Of a DNA stretch of 33,526 nucleotides, positions 24,605-33,526 are shown piece by piece. A program made the position numbers and the translations under genes. The stretch is from Paracoccaceae bacterium (GTDB lineage: Bacteria; Pseudomonadota; Alphaproteobacteria; Rhodobacterales; Rhodobacteraceae), in contig WRPH01000027.1 in NCBI GenBank assembly GCA_009773375.1, positions 1 to 33,526 on the forward strand, given 5' to 3'. The stretch's first letter is position 1; every line of letters begins with the position of its first letter. The notes beneath the pieces were generated by a model, which was given only the letters and a program-made list of their open reading frames with translations, searched no databases and had not been told where the DNA came from.

Positions 24605-27013
24605 TCAATGCGCGGTGGCTGCCGAAGCATTGCCCGCAGCCAGTGCCCGCGCCGCCGCTGCCGCCTCTTCGGCGGCCTCGTCCCATTCCACCGGCTCGGG
24701 CTGCCGCACCAAAGCCTGCGCCAGCACCTCGCGCACGTTGGTCACCGGAATGATCTGCAAGCCGACTTTGACGTTATCGGGAATCTCGATCAGGTCTTTT
24801 TCATTCTCAGCCGGAATGAACACCGTCTTGATCCCGCCGCGCAGCGCCGCCAGCAGTTTTTCCTTCAACCCACCAATCGGCAAGGCATTGCCGCGCAGGG
24901 TGACTTCACCCGTCATCGCGATATCCTTGCGCACCGGAATCCCGGTGATCACCGACACGATCGAGGTCACCATCGCCAAGCCAGCCGACGGCCCATCCTT
25001 CGGCGTCGCCCCTTCCGGGACGTGGACGTGAATATCCATCGTCTCGAATTTCGGCGGCTTCACCCCCAGTTCGGGGCTGATCGAGCGCACAAACGACGCC
25101 GCCGCTTCGATGGATTCCTTCATCACATCGCCCAGCTTGCCGGTGGTCTTCATCCGGCCCTTGCCCGGCAGCCGCAGCGCTTCGATCTGCAACAGATCGC
25201 CGCCCACAGACGTCCAGGCCAGCCCCGTCACCACGCCGACCTGATCGGTCTGTTCCGCCAGACCATAGTGGTAACGCTTGACGCCGAGATAGCCTTCCAG
25301 CTTGTCCTCCGTCACTTCCACCACTTTCGCGGTTTTCTTGACGATCTCGGTCACCGCTTTACGCGCCAGCTTGGCGATTTCGCGTTCCAGATTCCGCACC
25401 CCGGCTTCCCGCGTATAGGTGCGGATCATCTCGGTCAGCGCGGCGTCGGTGATGCTGAATTCACCCTTCTTCAAGGCATGACCGGCAATCTGCTTCGGCA
25501 CCAGATGGCCCTTGGCGATTTCGCGCTTTTCATCCTCGGTATAGCCCGACAGCGGAATGATCTCCATCCGGTCAAGCAGCGGCCCCGGCATGTTGTAGCT
25601 GTTGGCCGTGGTGATGAACATCACGTTCGACAGATCGTATTCAACCTCCATATAGTGGTCGATGAAGGTGGAGTTCTGTTCCGGGTCCAGCACCTCCAGC
25701 ATCGCGCTTGCCGGATCGCCACGGAAATCCTGACCCATCTTGTCAATTTCATCCAGCAAGATCAGCGGGTTGGTGGTTTTCGCCTTCTTCAGCGCCTGAA
25801 TGATCTTACCCGGCATCGAGCCGATATAGGTCCGCCGGTGGCCACGGATTTCGGATTCGTCGCGCACGCCACCCAACGAAATCCGGATGAACTCCCGCCC
25901 GGTTGCCTTCGCAACAGACCGCCCGAGGCTGGTCTTACCCACGCCCGGAGGCCCGACGAGGCACAGGATCGGCCCCTTCAGCTTGGTGGACCGTGCCTGC
26001 ACCGCCAGATATTCGACGATGCGTTCCTTGACCTTTTCCAGACCATAGTGATCTGCATCCAGCACCTTTTGCGCCGCAGCCAGATCTTTCTTGACGCGGG
26101 AAGACACCCCCCACGGCACGCCCAGCAGCCAATCCAGATAGTTGCGCACAACGGTCGCTTCCGCGCTCATCGGGCTCATGGATTTCAGCTTTTTCAGCTC
26201 ACCCTCGGCCTTGTCGCGCGCCTCTTTCGAGAATTTGGTCGCCTTGATCCGCGCTTCAAGTTCGGCCAGTTCGTTCTGGCCATCCTCGCCGTCGCCCAGC
26301 TCCTTCTGAATGGCCTTCATCTGCTCATTCAGATAATATTCGCGCTGGGTGCGCTCCATCTGGCTTTTCACCCGGGTCTTGATCTTCTTTTCGACCTGCA
26401 GCACCGACATTTCGCCCTGCATCTGGCCATAGACCTTTTCCAGCCGCTCGGCGACGTCCAGGGTTTCCAGCAGGTCCTGCTTCAAGGCCACATCCACGCC
26501 CAGATGCCCCGCGACCAGATCGGCCAGACGGTTCGGCTCCCGCGTTTCCGAAACGGCAGACAGCGCCTCTTCGGGGATATTTTTCTTGATCTTGGCGTAG
26601 CGTTCGAATTCCTCCGCCACCGCGCGCAGCATCGCATCGGCGCTGGCCTTGTCGCCGGGCACTTCATCCAACCGCTCAGCGCGGGCTTCAAAGAAGCTGG
26701 GGTTTTCAACAAACTCGGTGATCTTCACCCGCGACTTGCCTTCGACCAGCACCTTGACGGTGCCATCGGGCAGTTTCAGCAACTGCAGCACATTGGCAAG
26801 CACGCCAATCGGGTAGATGCCATCGGTGGCCGGGTCATCGACGGAAGGGTCAATCTGGCTCGACAGCAAGATCTGCTTGTCGTCCGCCATAACCTCTTCC
26901 AGCGCCCGCACCGATTTCTCGCGGCCAACGAACAGCGGCACGATCATATGCGGGAAGACCACGATATCCCGCAGCGGCAAAACCGGGTAACTCGTGGAGA
27001 GGGTATCGTTCAT
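24605..27013 (-). CDS. lon: ATP-dependent protease Lon (La)
   Basis: 802 residues, normal for LonA. The N-terminal substrate-binding domain begins YPVLPLRDIVVFPHMIVPLFVGREKS. A coiled-coil region is followed by an AAA+ module with Walker A GPPGVGKTS, Walker B LILLDEIDK and sensor motifs. The C-terminal serine peptidase domain has the catalytic Ser in DGPSAGLA (near 676) and the Lys in GGLKEKLLA (near 719). Lon degrades misfolded and regulatory proteins in the cytoplasm. The start at ATG 27013 (MNDTLSTSY) matches family proteins; the frame is open 50 codons further but has no likeness there. A sigma-32-like promoter candidate lies upstream. Confidence 0.97.
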   Translation of the reverse strand: MNDTLSTSYPVLPLRDIVVFPHMIVPLFVGREKSVRALEEVMADDKQILLSSQIDPSVDDPATDGIYPIGVLANVLQLLKLPDGTVKVLVEGKSRVKITEFVENPSFFEARAERLDEVPGDKASADAMLRAVAEEFERYAKIKKNIPEEALSAVSETREPNRLADLVAGHLGVDVALKQDLLETLDVAERLEKVYGQMQGEMSVLQVEKKIKTRVKSQMERTQREYYLNEQMKAIQKELGDGEDGQNELAELEARIKATKFSKEARDKAEGELKKLKSMSPMSAEATVVRNYLDWLLGVPWGVSSRVKKDLAAAQKVLDADHYGLEKVKERIVEYLAVQARSTKLKGPILCLVGPPGVGKTSLGRSVAKATGREFIRISLGGVRDESEIRGHRRTYIGSMPGKIIQALKKAKTTNPLILLDEIDKMGQDFRGDPASAMLEVLDPEQNSTFIDHYMEVEYDLSNVMFITTANSYNMPGPLLDRMEIIPLSGYTEDEKREIAKGHLVPKQIAGHALKKGEFSITDAALTEMIRTYTREAGVRNLEREIAKLARKAVTEIVKKTAKVVEVTEDKLEGYLGVKRYHYGLAEQTDQVGVVTGLAWTSVGGDLLQIEALRLPGKGRMKTTGKLGDVMKESIEAAASFVRSISPELGVKPPKFETMDIHVHVPEGATPKDGPSAGLAMVTSIVSVITGIPVRKDIAMTGEVTLRGNALPIGGLKEKLLAALRGGIKTVFIPAENEKDLIEIPDNVKVGLQIIPVTNVREVLAQALVRQPEPVEWDEAAEEAAAAARALAAGNASAATAH

Positions 27014-27089
27014 GTGCGTATCCTTATCTGGCAGGAAGACCTTGGCCCCGATCCAACGGCAGCACGGCAGCCCTCCCCTTCGGCATCTT

Positions 27090-27117
27090 ATCTGGGGGTG
27101 CGGGGCTGACCTGTCAA
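27090..27117 (-). promoter_or_regulatory. Candidate heat-shock (RpoH-type) promoter of lon
   Basis: On the minus strand TTGACA (27112-27117) is followed after 14 bp by CCCCAGAT (27090-27097), close to the sigma-32 pattern CTTGAA-N11-16-CCCCATNT. The predicted start would leave a leader of about 70 nt. The same -35 box could also serve sigma-70 with an AGATAA -10. The known heat induction of lon in many bacteria supports it. Confidence 0.45.
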
Positions 27118-27207
27118 CCACCGCGCTAAGGCCAATCATGCGCCTGTGATCTGGCCGGGGCAAGGGCGCAAATCGCTACAAATTGTGCGGAACCACCACC
27201 GCCCGCC

Positions 27208-27243
27208 GCGGAATTTTACCAAAATTCCGCGACGATTTTTTTT
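27208..27243. terminator. AT-rich perfect hairpin with T8 tract between lon and tgt
   Basis: GCGGAATTTT (27208-27217) pairs perfectly with AAAATTCCGC (27221-27230) around a three-base loop, then TTTTTTTT follows near 27236-27243. On the plus strand it looks like an intrinsic terminator, but no plus-strand gene precedes it. On the minus strand it lies about 40 bp after tgt and could end that transcript. Confidence 0.5.
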
Positions 27244-27270
27244 CAAAAATCACCCCGTCACAACAGCCCA

Positions 27271-29113
<1,843 letters not shown>

Positions 29114-29124
29114 AGCCGCGGTGC

Positions 29125-29143
29125 GTGAAAGCCGCGCTTTCAC
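29125..29143 (+). terminator. Hairpin after the tetR gene
   Basis: GTGAAAGC (29125-29132) and GCTTTCAC (29136-29143) form a perfect 8-bp stem with a three-base loop, 12 bp after the stop. There is no T tract. Confidence 0.5.
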
Positions 29144-29193
29144 ACACCCTACCTCGGGCGAAATGCGGCATAGCCGGGTAAAAGGCGCGCCGC

Positions 29194-29840
29194 ATGAAGA
29201 TCAGCCGAAACGCCAGAACGGCACTTTGGCTGGCTTTGCTCCTGCTTTTGGGTGAGGGCACTGTGGCGCTGTGTGCCGATCCCGTTTCAGACCTACCGGC
29301 ATTTGGGTCAGATAAGATTGCTGACCTTCAGCGCCGGCACCGCCGAAATGATCCCGCTGCCGCAGCGATACCCCGCCCCCCTGTCGCCCCCCCGCCGTGA
29401 TCTGGCATGCTCCTGCCGGGCGGTTCTTTGCCTTCCAAACCCAGTGCAACCCCAATCAGGATGCAACCTGCCACCGCACCGCATGGTGGCTGGGCCGTGA
29501 CTTGAATGTCGTCGAAACCCTGCTGCTGCCCGCTGAAGACCTGCTTTATCAACCCGAAAAGCTCGCCTGTTTTTCCTGCGGCTGCGGCTGTTACACGCAA
29601 GAGAATATCTATGCAGTGAACGGCAAGATCTATGTTCATGCCTCCGGCTTTCCGCTATCCTACCAGCGCCGTGGCCTTTACGAGGTGGTGCAGGCAGACA
29701 ACGGCACATCGACATGGCGACACGTCATCAGAGGCCGCATCGAGCCGCCGCTGGCGTTTTCCCCCTCCGGCTGCAACGTGGCATTTTTCAAAGTCTCGTA
29801 TTTTGGCGACGCCCTGCAAACCCAAAGCCTGTGTAACTGA
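29194..29840 (+). pseudogene. Frameshifted gene for an exported, cysteine-rich protein
   Basis: Three overlapping frames line up as one protein of roughly 215 residues. Frame 1 (from ATG 29194) gives a signal peptide, SRNARTALWLALLLLLG...ALCADPVSDLPAFGSDKI. Near 29318 the sense moves to another frame (RLLTFSAGTAEMIPLPQRY), and in the C-rich stretch 29378-29394 it moves again to the frame running to 29840 (WHAPAGRFFAFQTQCNPNQD...YFGDALQTQSLCN). The last part alone opens at GTG 29397 without a ribosome site. It contains several cysteines, including CFSCGCGCY, likely disulfide-bonded after export. The C6 and C7 runs make replication slippage or a sequencing error possible. No family is recognised. 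Confidence 0.5.
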
Positions 29841-29896
29841 TGCTAACGCTCCCCGCCTGCGCCCGCCACAAACCCAAGCCAGCCCGACAACTCGCT

Positions 29897-29990
29897 AAAA
29901 TTTACCTAAAATTTCGCTTCATCTTGGCAAAAATACTCAGACCGGATTGCAGCCGCAATCCGGTTAGCCGGAGGCTCCGCCAACGACGAC
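29897..29990. repeat. AT-rich island plus GC-rich hairpin, possible dispersed intergenic repeat
   Basis: This stretch holds AAAATTTACCTAAAATTT (29897-29914), then CAAAAATACTC, then a perfect 9-bp hairpin CCGGATTGC/GCAATCCGG (29942-29950 with 29955-29963), then GCCGGAGGCTCCGCC. On the minus strand the hairpin is followed by TCTGAGTATTTTTG, so it can terminate the flavin-protein gene that ends at 30102. An AT box followed by GC-rich hairpins recurs in opposite orientation at 21263-21328. The rest of the 29841-30101 gap shows nothing coding. Confidence 0.45.
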
Positions 29991-30101
29991 CAGAAAGCCG
30001 GTAACAAACCTCAAAACCGTTAAAACTTCCTGAACACGCCCCCGTAACACATTGATTTTCCACACAGCGCACCTCTGCCCACACGCGGACAGCCCATCAA
30101 C

Positions 30102-30821
30102 CTACCCAGCCTTGCCCTCAAATTCCCGCTGCATGTCCAGCAACACCTCATCCAGCCGCCGCCCCTCACGATAGGCCGCCAGCCCCTCCGGCCGCTCCAC
30201 TCCCGGCAACAGTCGCGGGCAAGGTTCCGCCGCTCCCAACACCGTGGTCAGCGGAATCACCCCCGCCCAGATCGGCAGCGCATAATCGTCGTCCTCATCG
30301 CAAACCCCCTCAGCGCCGATCTTGGCCGAGGCCTCCTCGATCTGCATGCCCACCACCATCGTCGCCTTGGCCTCTTGCGGCAAAATCGGCCGCAGCGCCG
30401 CCGTCCGGTCGGGGAAGAACCGGTCCACCACCGCCCGCAACGCCGCGTCCTTCTCCGCCGCCCCGTCAATGATCCGCGCCGTCCCGAAACACATGGCCGA
30501 GCGATACTGCACCGAATGATTGAACCCCGACCGCGCCAGCACCAGCCCATCCAGCAGCGTCACCGTCACGCAAACCGGCACCCCCGCCTTTTGCTGCTTC
30601 AGCATCCGGCTGGCAGAAGAGCCGTGCCAATACAGCCAATCCCCCACCCGCCAATGCGTCGTCGGCGTGCAATAGGGTTGCCCGTCCATCACATAGGCCA
30701 CATGCGCCAGCATCGACGCATCCAACACCGCATGCACCGCCGCCCGCTCATGATCGCCCCGCTCATGGAACCGCTTGACCCGGCTGCGCGGCGTGATCGG
30801 ATAGCTGGAAGATTTGGTCAT
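30102..30821 (-). CDS. Pyridoxamine 5'-phosphate oxidase family flavin-binding protein
   Basis: 239 residues from ATG 30821, supported by GAGGG upstream; the open frame extends further without support. The split-barrel fold is recognisable: RVKRFHERGDHERAAVHAVLD at the start, then ASMLAHVAYVMDGQPYCTPTTHWRVGDWLYWHGSSASRML, which matches NimA-like/Pyridox_ox_2 proteins with FMN-phosphate contacts. Members bind FMN or heme and act as uncharacterised oxidoreductases; the gene is probably not pdxH, whose C-terminal motif is absent. The protein is cytoplasmic. It lies alone between two gaps of about 190-260 bp, which carry a 14-bp inverted repeat (30079-30092 and 30987-31000). Confidence 0.85.
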   Translation of the reverse strand: MTKSSSYPITPRSRVKRFHERGDHERAAVHAVLDASMLAHVAYVMDGQPYCTPTTHWRVGDWLYWHGSSASRMLKQQKAGVPVCVTVTLLDGLVLARSGFNHSVQYRSAMCFGTARIIDGAAEKDAALRAVVDRFFPDRTAALRPILPQEAKATMVVGMQIEEASAKIGAEGVCDEDDDYALPIWAGVIPLTTVLGAAEPCPRLLPGVERPEGLAAYREGRRLDEVLLDMQREFEGKAG

Positions 30822-31008
30822 AACGCCCTCGCATCTCTGGATTTTTCGGCATCCTATGCCGCGCGGCGGCTGCTGCAAGGCCAAAGGCCAGCCGCACCCA
30901 TAGCCTGCCTGCAACCGCCAGCTCAGCTTGCTTAAGGCAAGGTAAACGTCAAAACCCAAGCCATTGTAATAAATAGCGAACGATCACTGTCCGCATGTGG
31001 ACGCAGCC

Positions 31009-31785
31009 TCACGCCGCCTTGTTGGGAAACCGGCTTTCAAACCATTTGAACAGCAGCACGATCAGCGCCGCGATCGCCATGTAGACCACCGCCAGCAACA
31101 ACAGTGGCTCGTAGACGATGAAGGTATCCTGCCGGACCCGGCTCGATACCGCATAGATATCCACCACCGTAATCGTGGCCACCAACGGCGTCGCCTTCAT
31201 CTGCAGCACCGTCTCGCCGCCCAAAGTCGGCAGCACCCGATGCAGCGCTTGCGGCAGCCAAATGCGGCGGAAGATTGTAAAGCGCGGCATCCCCATCGCC
31301 TTCGCAGCCTCCAGCTGGCCATGCGGAACACCCTTGAACGCCCCTCGCATCACCTCGCCCTCATAACCCGCCACCGACAGCGTCAGCGCCAGCACCGCAT
31401 AGGGCCAGGCCTGCCGCAAGATCGGCCACAGCTCGGATTGCCGGATCCACGGGATCGAGGGGAACAGCGTGCCGATACCGTAGTAAAGCAGCCAAAGTTG
31501 CAGCAGCAGCGGCGTGCCCCGGATGACCCCACAAAACACCCGCGCCGGGGTGGCCAGATACCACGGCCCCACCGCCTGCGCCAAACCCAGCGGGATCGCC
31601 AGCAGCATGCCCAGAACCATGGTGACGGCCAAAATCCAGACAGTGTTCCAGATGCCCTGCATGATCAGCGCCTGATACTTCGGGTTGCCCAGCCAATCCC
31701 AGCGCAGCGAGACCGCGCACCAAAGGACCAGCGCCACCGCCAGTGCCAGCATGATCAACCGTCTGGGAACCAACAGCGCGCGCAT
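31009..31785 (-). CDS. Polar amino acid ABC transporter permease (HisM/OccM-like)
   Basis: 258 residues, with five or six membrane segments. The HisMQ-type permease signature is clear (GIWNTVWILAVTMVLGMLLAIPLGLAQ), and the cytoplasmic EAA loop that docks the ATPase reads EAAKAMGMPRFTIFRRIWLPQALHRVLP. It pairs with the permease encoded directly upstream: the stop of that gene abuts this ATG with no gap, so the two are co-translated and form a heterodimer. It is the last gene of the importer operon. Basic amino acids or opines are the usual substrates of this branch; the substrate here is inferred only. Confidence 0.9.
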   Translation of the reverse strand: MRALLVPRRLIMLALAVALVLWCAVSLRWDWLGNPKYQALIMQGIWNTVWILAVTMVLGMLLAIPLGLAQAVGPWYLATPARVFCGVIRGTPLLLQLWLLYYGIGTLFPSIPWIRQSELWPILRQAWPYAVLALTLSVAGYEGEVMRGAFKGVPHGQLEAAKAMGMPRFTIFRRIWLPQALHRVLPTLGGETVLQMKATPLVATITVVDIYAVSSRVRQDTFIVYEPLLLLAVVYMAIAALIVLLFKWFESRFPNKAA

Positions 31786-32520
31786 CTAGCCCCCCATGCT
31801 CCGCTGCCCCTTGCGCGCCCATTGCTCCAGCCGGTTGAACAGCAGGGTCGAGACGATGGACAGCAGCAGATACAACACCCCGGCGGCCATGAAGAAGGTG
31901 AAGAACGCCTTGGTGGTCGAGGCCGCCTGCCGGGTCTGCTGGGTCAGCTCCGCAAAACCAACGACGGCCAGCAGGGCGGTATCCTTGGTGGCCACCAGCC
32001 ACAGATTGGCAAGGCCGGGAATCGCGAAAGACAGCATCAGCGGCAGGGTGATCCGCCGCGCCAACAGGGTGGCGGGCATGCCCATGGCACGGGCAGCCTC
32101 GATCTGACCTGCAGGCACCGCAAGGATCGCGCCGCGCAACACTTCGGTCGCGTAGGCACCCTGCACAACCCCCAGCACGCCAATGCCGGCGGCGATGCCG
32201 GAAATCTGGATGCGCGCGTAGCCAAAGCTGATCAGCGCCTGATTGACCATATCGGTGACGGCGAAATACAGGATCAGGATCAGCACCAGCTCTGGCACGG
32301 CGCGCACTATGGTGGTGTAGATCGCCAGCAGGTCCTTCACCAAGGGGCTGCCATATAGCTTGCCGTAAGCGCCGCCTACTCCAATCGCCAACCCCAGCGC
32401 AAACGCCCCCAGCGCGATCAGCACCGAGTTCGCCAGACCAGACAACAGCGTCGCCCCCCAACCGGGAGGCGAAAGGGCCAGAAGCTCCAGCGTAGAGGCG
32501 GCAAGCGCCCCGGCAAACAT
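31786..32520 (-). CDS. Polar amino acid ABC transporter permease (HisQ/OccQ-like)
   Basis: 244 residues with five predicted membrane segments. The segment TLLSGLANSVLIALGAFALGLAIGVGGAYGK is the conserved first transmembrane pair, and the EAA loop reads EAARAMGMPATLLARRITLPLMLSFAIPG. It forms the inner-membrane channel with the adjacent permease. Its ATG lies two bases past the stop of the binding-protein gene, so all are translated from one message. It is a typical length for the family. Confidence 0.9.
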   Translation of the reverse strand: MFAGALAASTLELLALSPPGWGATLLSGLANSVLIALGAFALGLAIGVGGAYGKLYGSPLVKDLLAIYTTIVRAVPELVLILILYFAVTDMVNQALISFGYARIQISGIAAGIGVLGVVQGAYATEVLRGAILAVPAGQIEAARAMGMPATLLARRITLPLMLSFAIPGLANLWLVATKDTALLAVVGFAELTQQTRQAASTTKAFFTFFMAAGVLYLLLSIVSTLLFNRLEQWARKGQRSMGG

Positions 32521-32522
32521 GC

Positions 32523-33293
32523 TTAGCCGCCGTAGATCGACGAGGCGAAATAGTTTTTCGTAATCGCGTCATAGCTGCCGTCGGCGATGATGGCGGCGAT
32601 GGCGGCGTTCAGCTTGGCCTTCAGATCATCTTCGCCTTTACGGATGCCCGCACCGACGCCCTTGCCCAGGATTGCCGGATCATCGGCGACAGCGCCTTTC
32701 AGCTCGCAGCAGGCCGCGCCCGCCTCCGAAGCCAAAAACGCGTCCAGCGCAATACTGTCGGCCTGCACCGCATCGACGCGGCCAGCGGCAAGATCCTGGT
32801 TTGCCTCATCCTGAGTCTGGTAGACCTTCACTTCGGCGGCGGTCTGGGCGAAATACTGGCTCACATAGGCTTCGTGGATGGTCGAGGCCTGCACGCCGAT
32901 GATCTTGCCCGCCAGACCTTCGGAGGTGGGGGCAATCTCGACACCCTTGGCACCGACGATCACAGTCGGCGTGTTGTAGTATTTGTTAGAAAAATCAATA
33001 GTTTGCAGGCGATCATCGGTGATCGACATTGACGCCATGATCACATCAATCTGCCCCGAGGTCAGCGACGGGATGATGCCATCCCACGCCACCGGGGTGA
33101 TCACACAATCCATCGCACCCGCCTTGCAGACGGCGTTGATGATATCCACCTCCCAGCCGACCCAGTTACCCGAGGCATCCGGCGAGGCGAAGGGCGGGTA
33201 GGCTTCGGAGGCGATGCCGATCTTGACTTGCTGCGCGACGGCAGCCGAGCCGAAAGACAGCAGAACGGCGGCAGCAAGGGCGAGTTTCTTCAT
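32523..33293 (-). CDS. Periplasmic amino acid-binding protein of the ABC importer
   Basis: 256 residues with a signal peptide (MKKLALAAAVLLSFGSAAVAQ). The SBP_bac_3 fold shows VKIGIASEAYPPFASPDASGNWVGWEVDIINAVCK, then the ligand-contacting IPSLTSGQIDVIMASMSITDDRLQTIDFSNKYY, and a second lobe with AGKIIGVQASTIHE and AGRVDAVQADSIALD. Such proteins deliver basic or polar amino acids to the permeases; the R in DDRLQ binds the substrate alpha-carboxylate. A Cys pair (AACCELK) replaces the more usual region around the late loop. Start at ATG 33293 with GAGGA six bases upstream; a TTG two codons earlier is less likely. It is located between the ATPase and permease genes of the operon. Confidence 0.92.
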   Translation of the reverse strand: MKKLALAAAVLLSFGSAAVAQQVKIGIASEAYPPFASPDASGNWVGWEVDIINAVCKAGAMDCVITPVAWDGIIPSLTSGQIDVIMASMSITDDRLQTIDFSNKYYNTPTVIVGAKGVEIAPTSEGLAGKIIGVQASTIHEAYVSQYFAQTAAEVKVYQTQDEANQDLAAGRVDAVQADSIALDAFLASEAGAACCELKGAVADDPAILGKGVGAGIRKGEDDLKAKLNAAIAAIIADGSYDAITKNYFASSIYGG

Positions 33294-33327
33294 AGTCAAT
33301 CCTCACAAGTTGGTTTAAGTTTCCGGG

Positions 33328-33526
33328 TTAACCCACGGATTTCAGAAACTGTTTCAGGCGATCCGATTTTGGATCACCAAACAGCGCATCGGGTGGGCCT
33401 TCTTCTTCGATGACGCCATTGTGCAGATAGATCACATGGCTTGCGACCTCGCGGGCGAACTTCATTTCATGGGTCACAAGGATCATGGTGCGGCCTTCGT
33501 CGGCCAGACCGCGGATCACTGCCAGC
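33328..33526 (-). CDS. ATPase subunit of the amino acid ABC importer (C-terminal part)
   Basis: The gene enters from the right edge, leaving the last 65 residues. They read LAVIRGLADEGRTMILVTHEMKFAREVASHVIYLHNGVIEEEGPP, containing the switch His (H-loop, VTHEM) and the region after Walker B that is typical of GlnQ/HisP-type ATPases. It powers import through the two permeases encoded downstream. The order ATPase, binding protein, permease, permease is common for amino acid importers. The Walker A and B motifs and signature lie outside the window. Confidence 0.9.
   Translation of the reverse strand, partial: LAVIRGLADEGRTMILVTHEMKFAREVASHVIYLHNGVIEEEGPPDALFGDPKSDRLKQFLKSVG

Noticed and set aside
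23963..27109. Plus-strand open frame of 1048 codons
   Set aside because: It is antisense to lon and the HU-like gene, both of which are clear. No ribosome site or recognisable domain.
30997..32358. Plus-strand open frame of 453 codons
   Set aside because: It is antisense to the two ABC permease genes; a Gln/Arg/His-rich product with no likeness.

Overview
The window reads as a chromosomal segment of an alphaproteobacterium, most likely a Rhodobacteraceae (Rhodobacter/Paracoccus-like) relative. The reasons are high GC with GC-rich third codon positions, a Shemin-pathway hemA (5-aminolevulinate synthase), the cluster amidase - PBP1A - prfB, a rodZ-like gene beside ispG, a bactofilin overlapping an M23 peptidase gene, and an HU-like protein downstream of lon. 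Genus and species cannot be fixed from the sequence alone. No prophage, CRISPR array, complete IS element or defence island was seen.

Layout. 1-4.7 kb: end of a DUF455 ferritin-like gene, a membrane M23 peptidase overlapping a bactofilin (+), an MFS exporter (+) and a convergent DUF2189 membrane protein (-). 4.7-11.7 kb: a minus-strand block with an aminotransferase, an amidase, the class A PBP mrcA, a decayed gene remnant and prfB. 11.8-15.2 kb: a periplasmic DsbA-like thiol oxidoreductase and a large RTX repeat protein (+). A 99-bp palindromic element lies where the RTX gene meets ispG tail to tail. 15.3-19.8 kb: ispG, a RodZ-like protein, hemA and a small exported protein, all minus. 19.9-22.4 kb: an M20 dipeptidase and a GNAT acetyltransferase (+), a collapsed acyltransferase-3 pseudogene and a small membrane protein (-). 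22.5-24.4 kb: tRNA-Asp, a pirin, tRNA-Val(UAC), tRNA-Val(CAC) and an HU-like protein with a histone-H1-like tail. 24.6-29.1 kb: lon, tgt and a divergent TetR regulator. 29.2-29.8 kb: a frameshifted exported-protein gene. 30.1-33.5 kb: a flavin/PNPOx-family protein and a polar amino acid ABC importer (two permeases, binding protein, ATPase cut by the window end).

Functional themes. Cell-wall growth and shape dominate the first half (M23 peptidase/bactofilin, amidase, PBP1A, RodZ-like protein). IspG supplies isoprenoid precursors, which feed undecaprenyl-phosphate among other products. HemA begins tetrapyrrole synthesis and carries a perfect FNR/CRP-type dyad upstream, consistent with oxygen control. 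Lon has a sigma-32-like promoter candidate. The accessory signal is modest: one RTX protein, one MITE-like palindrome and three decayed genes. I found no convincing new multi-gene system; the best leads are the palindromic element, the tailed HU protein and the regulatory sites.
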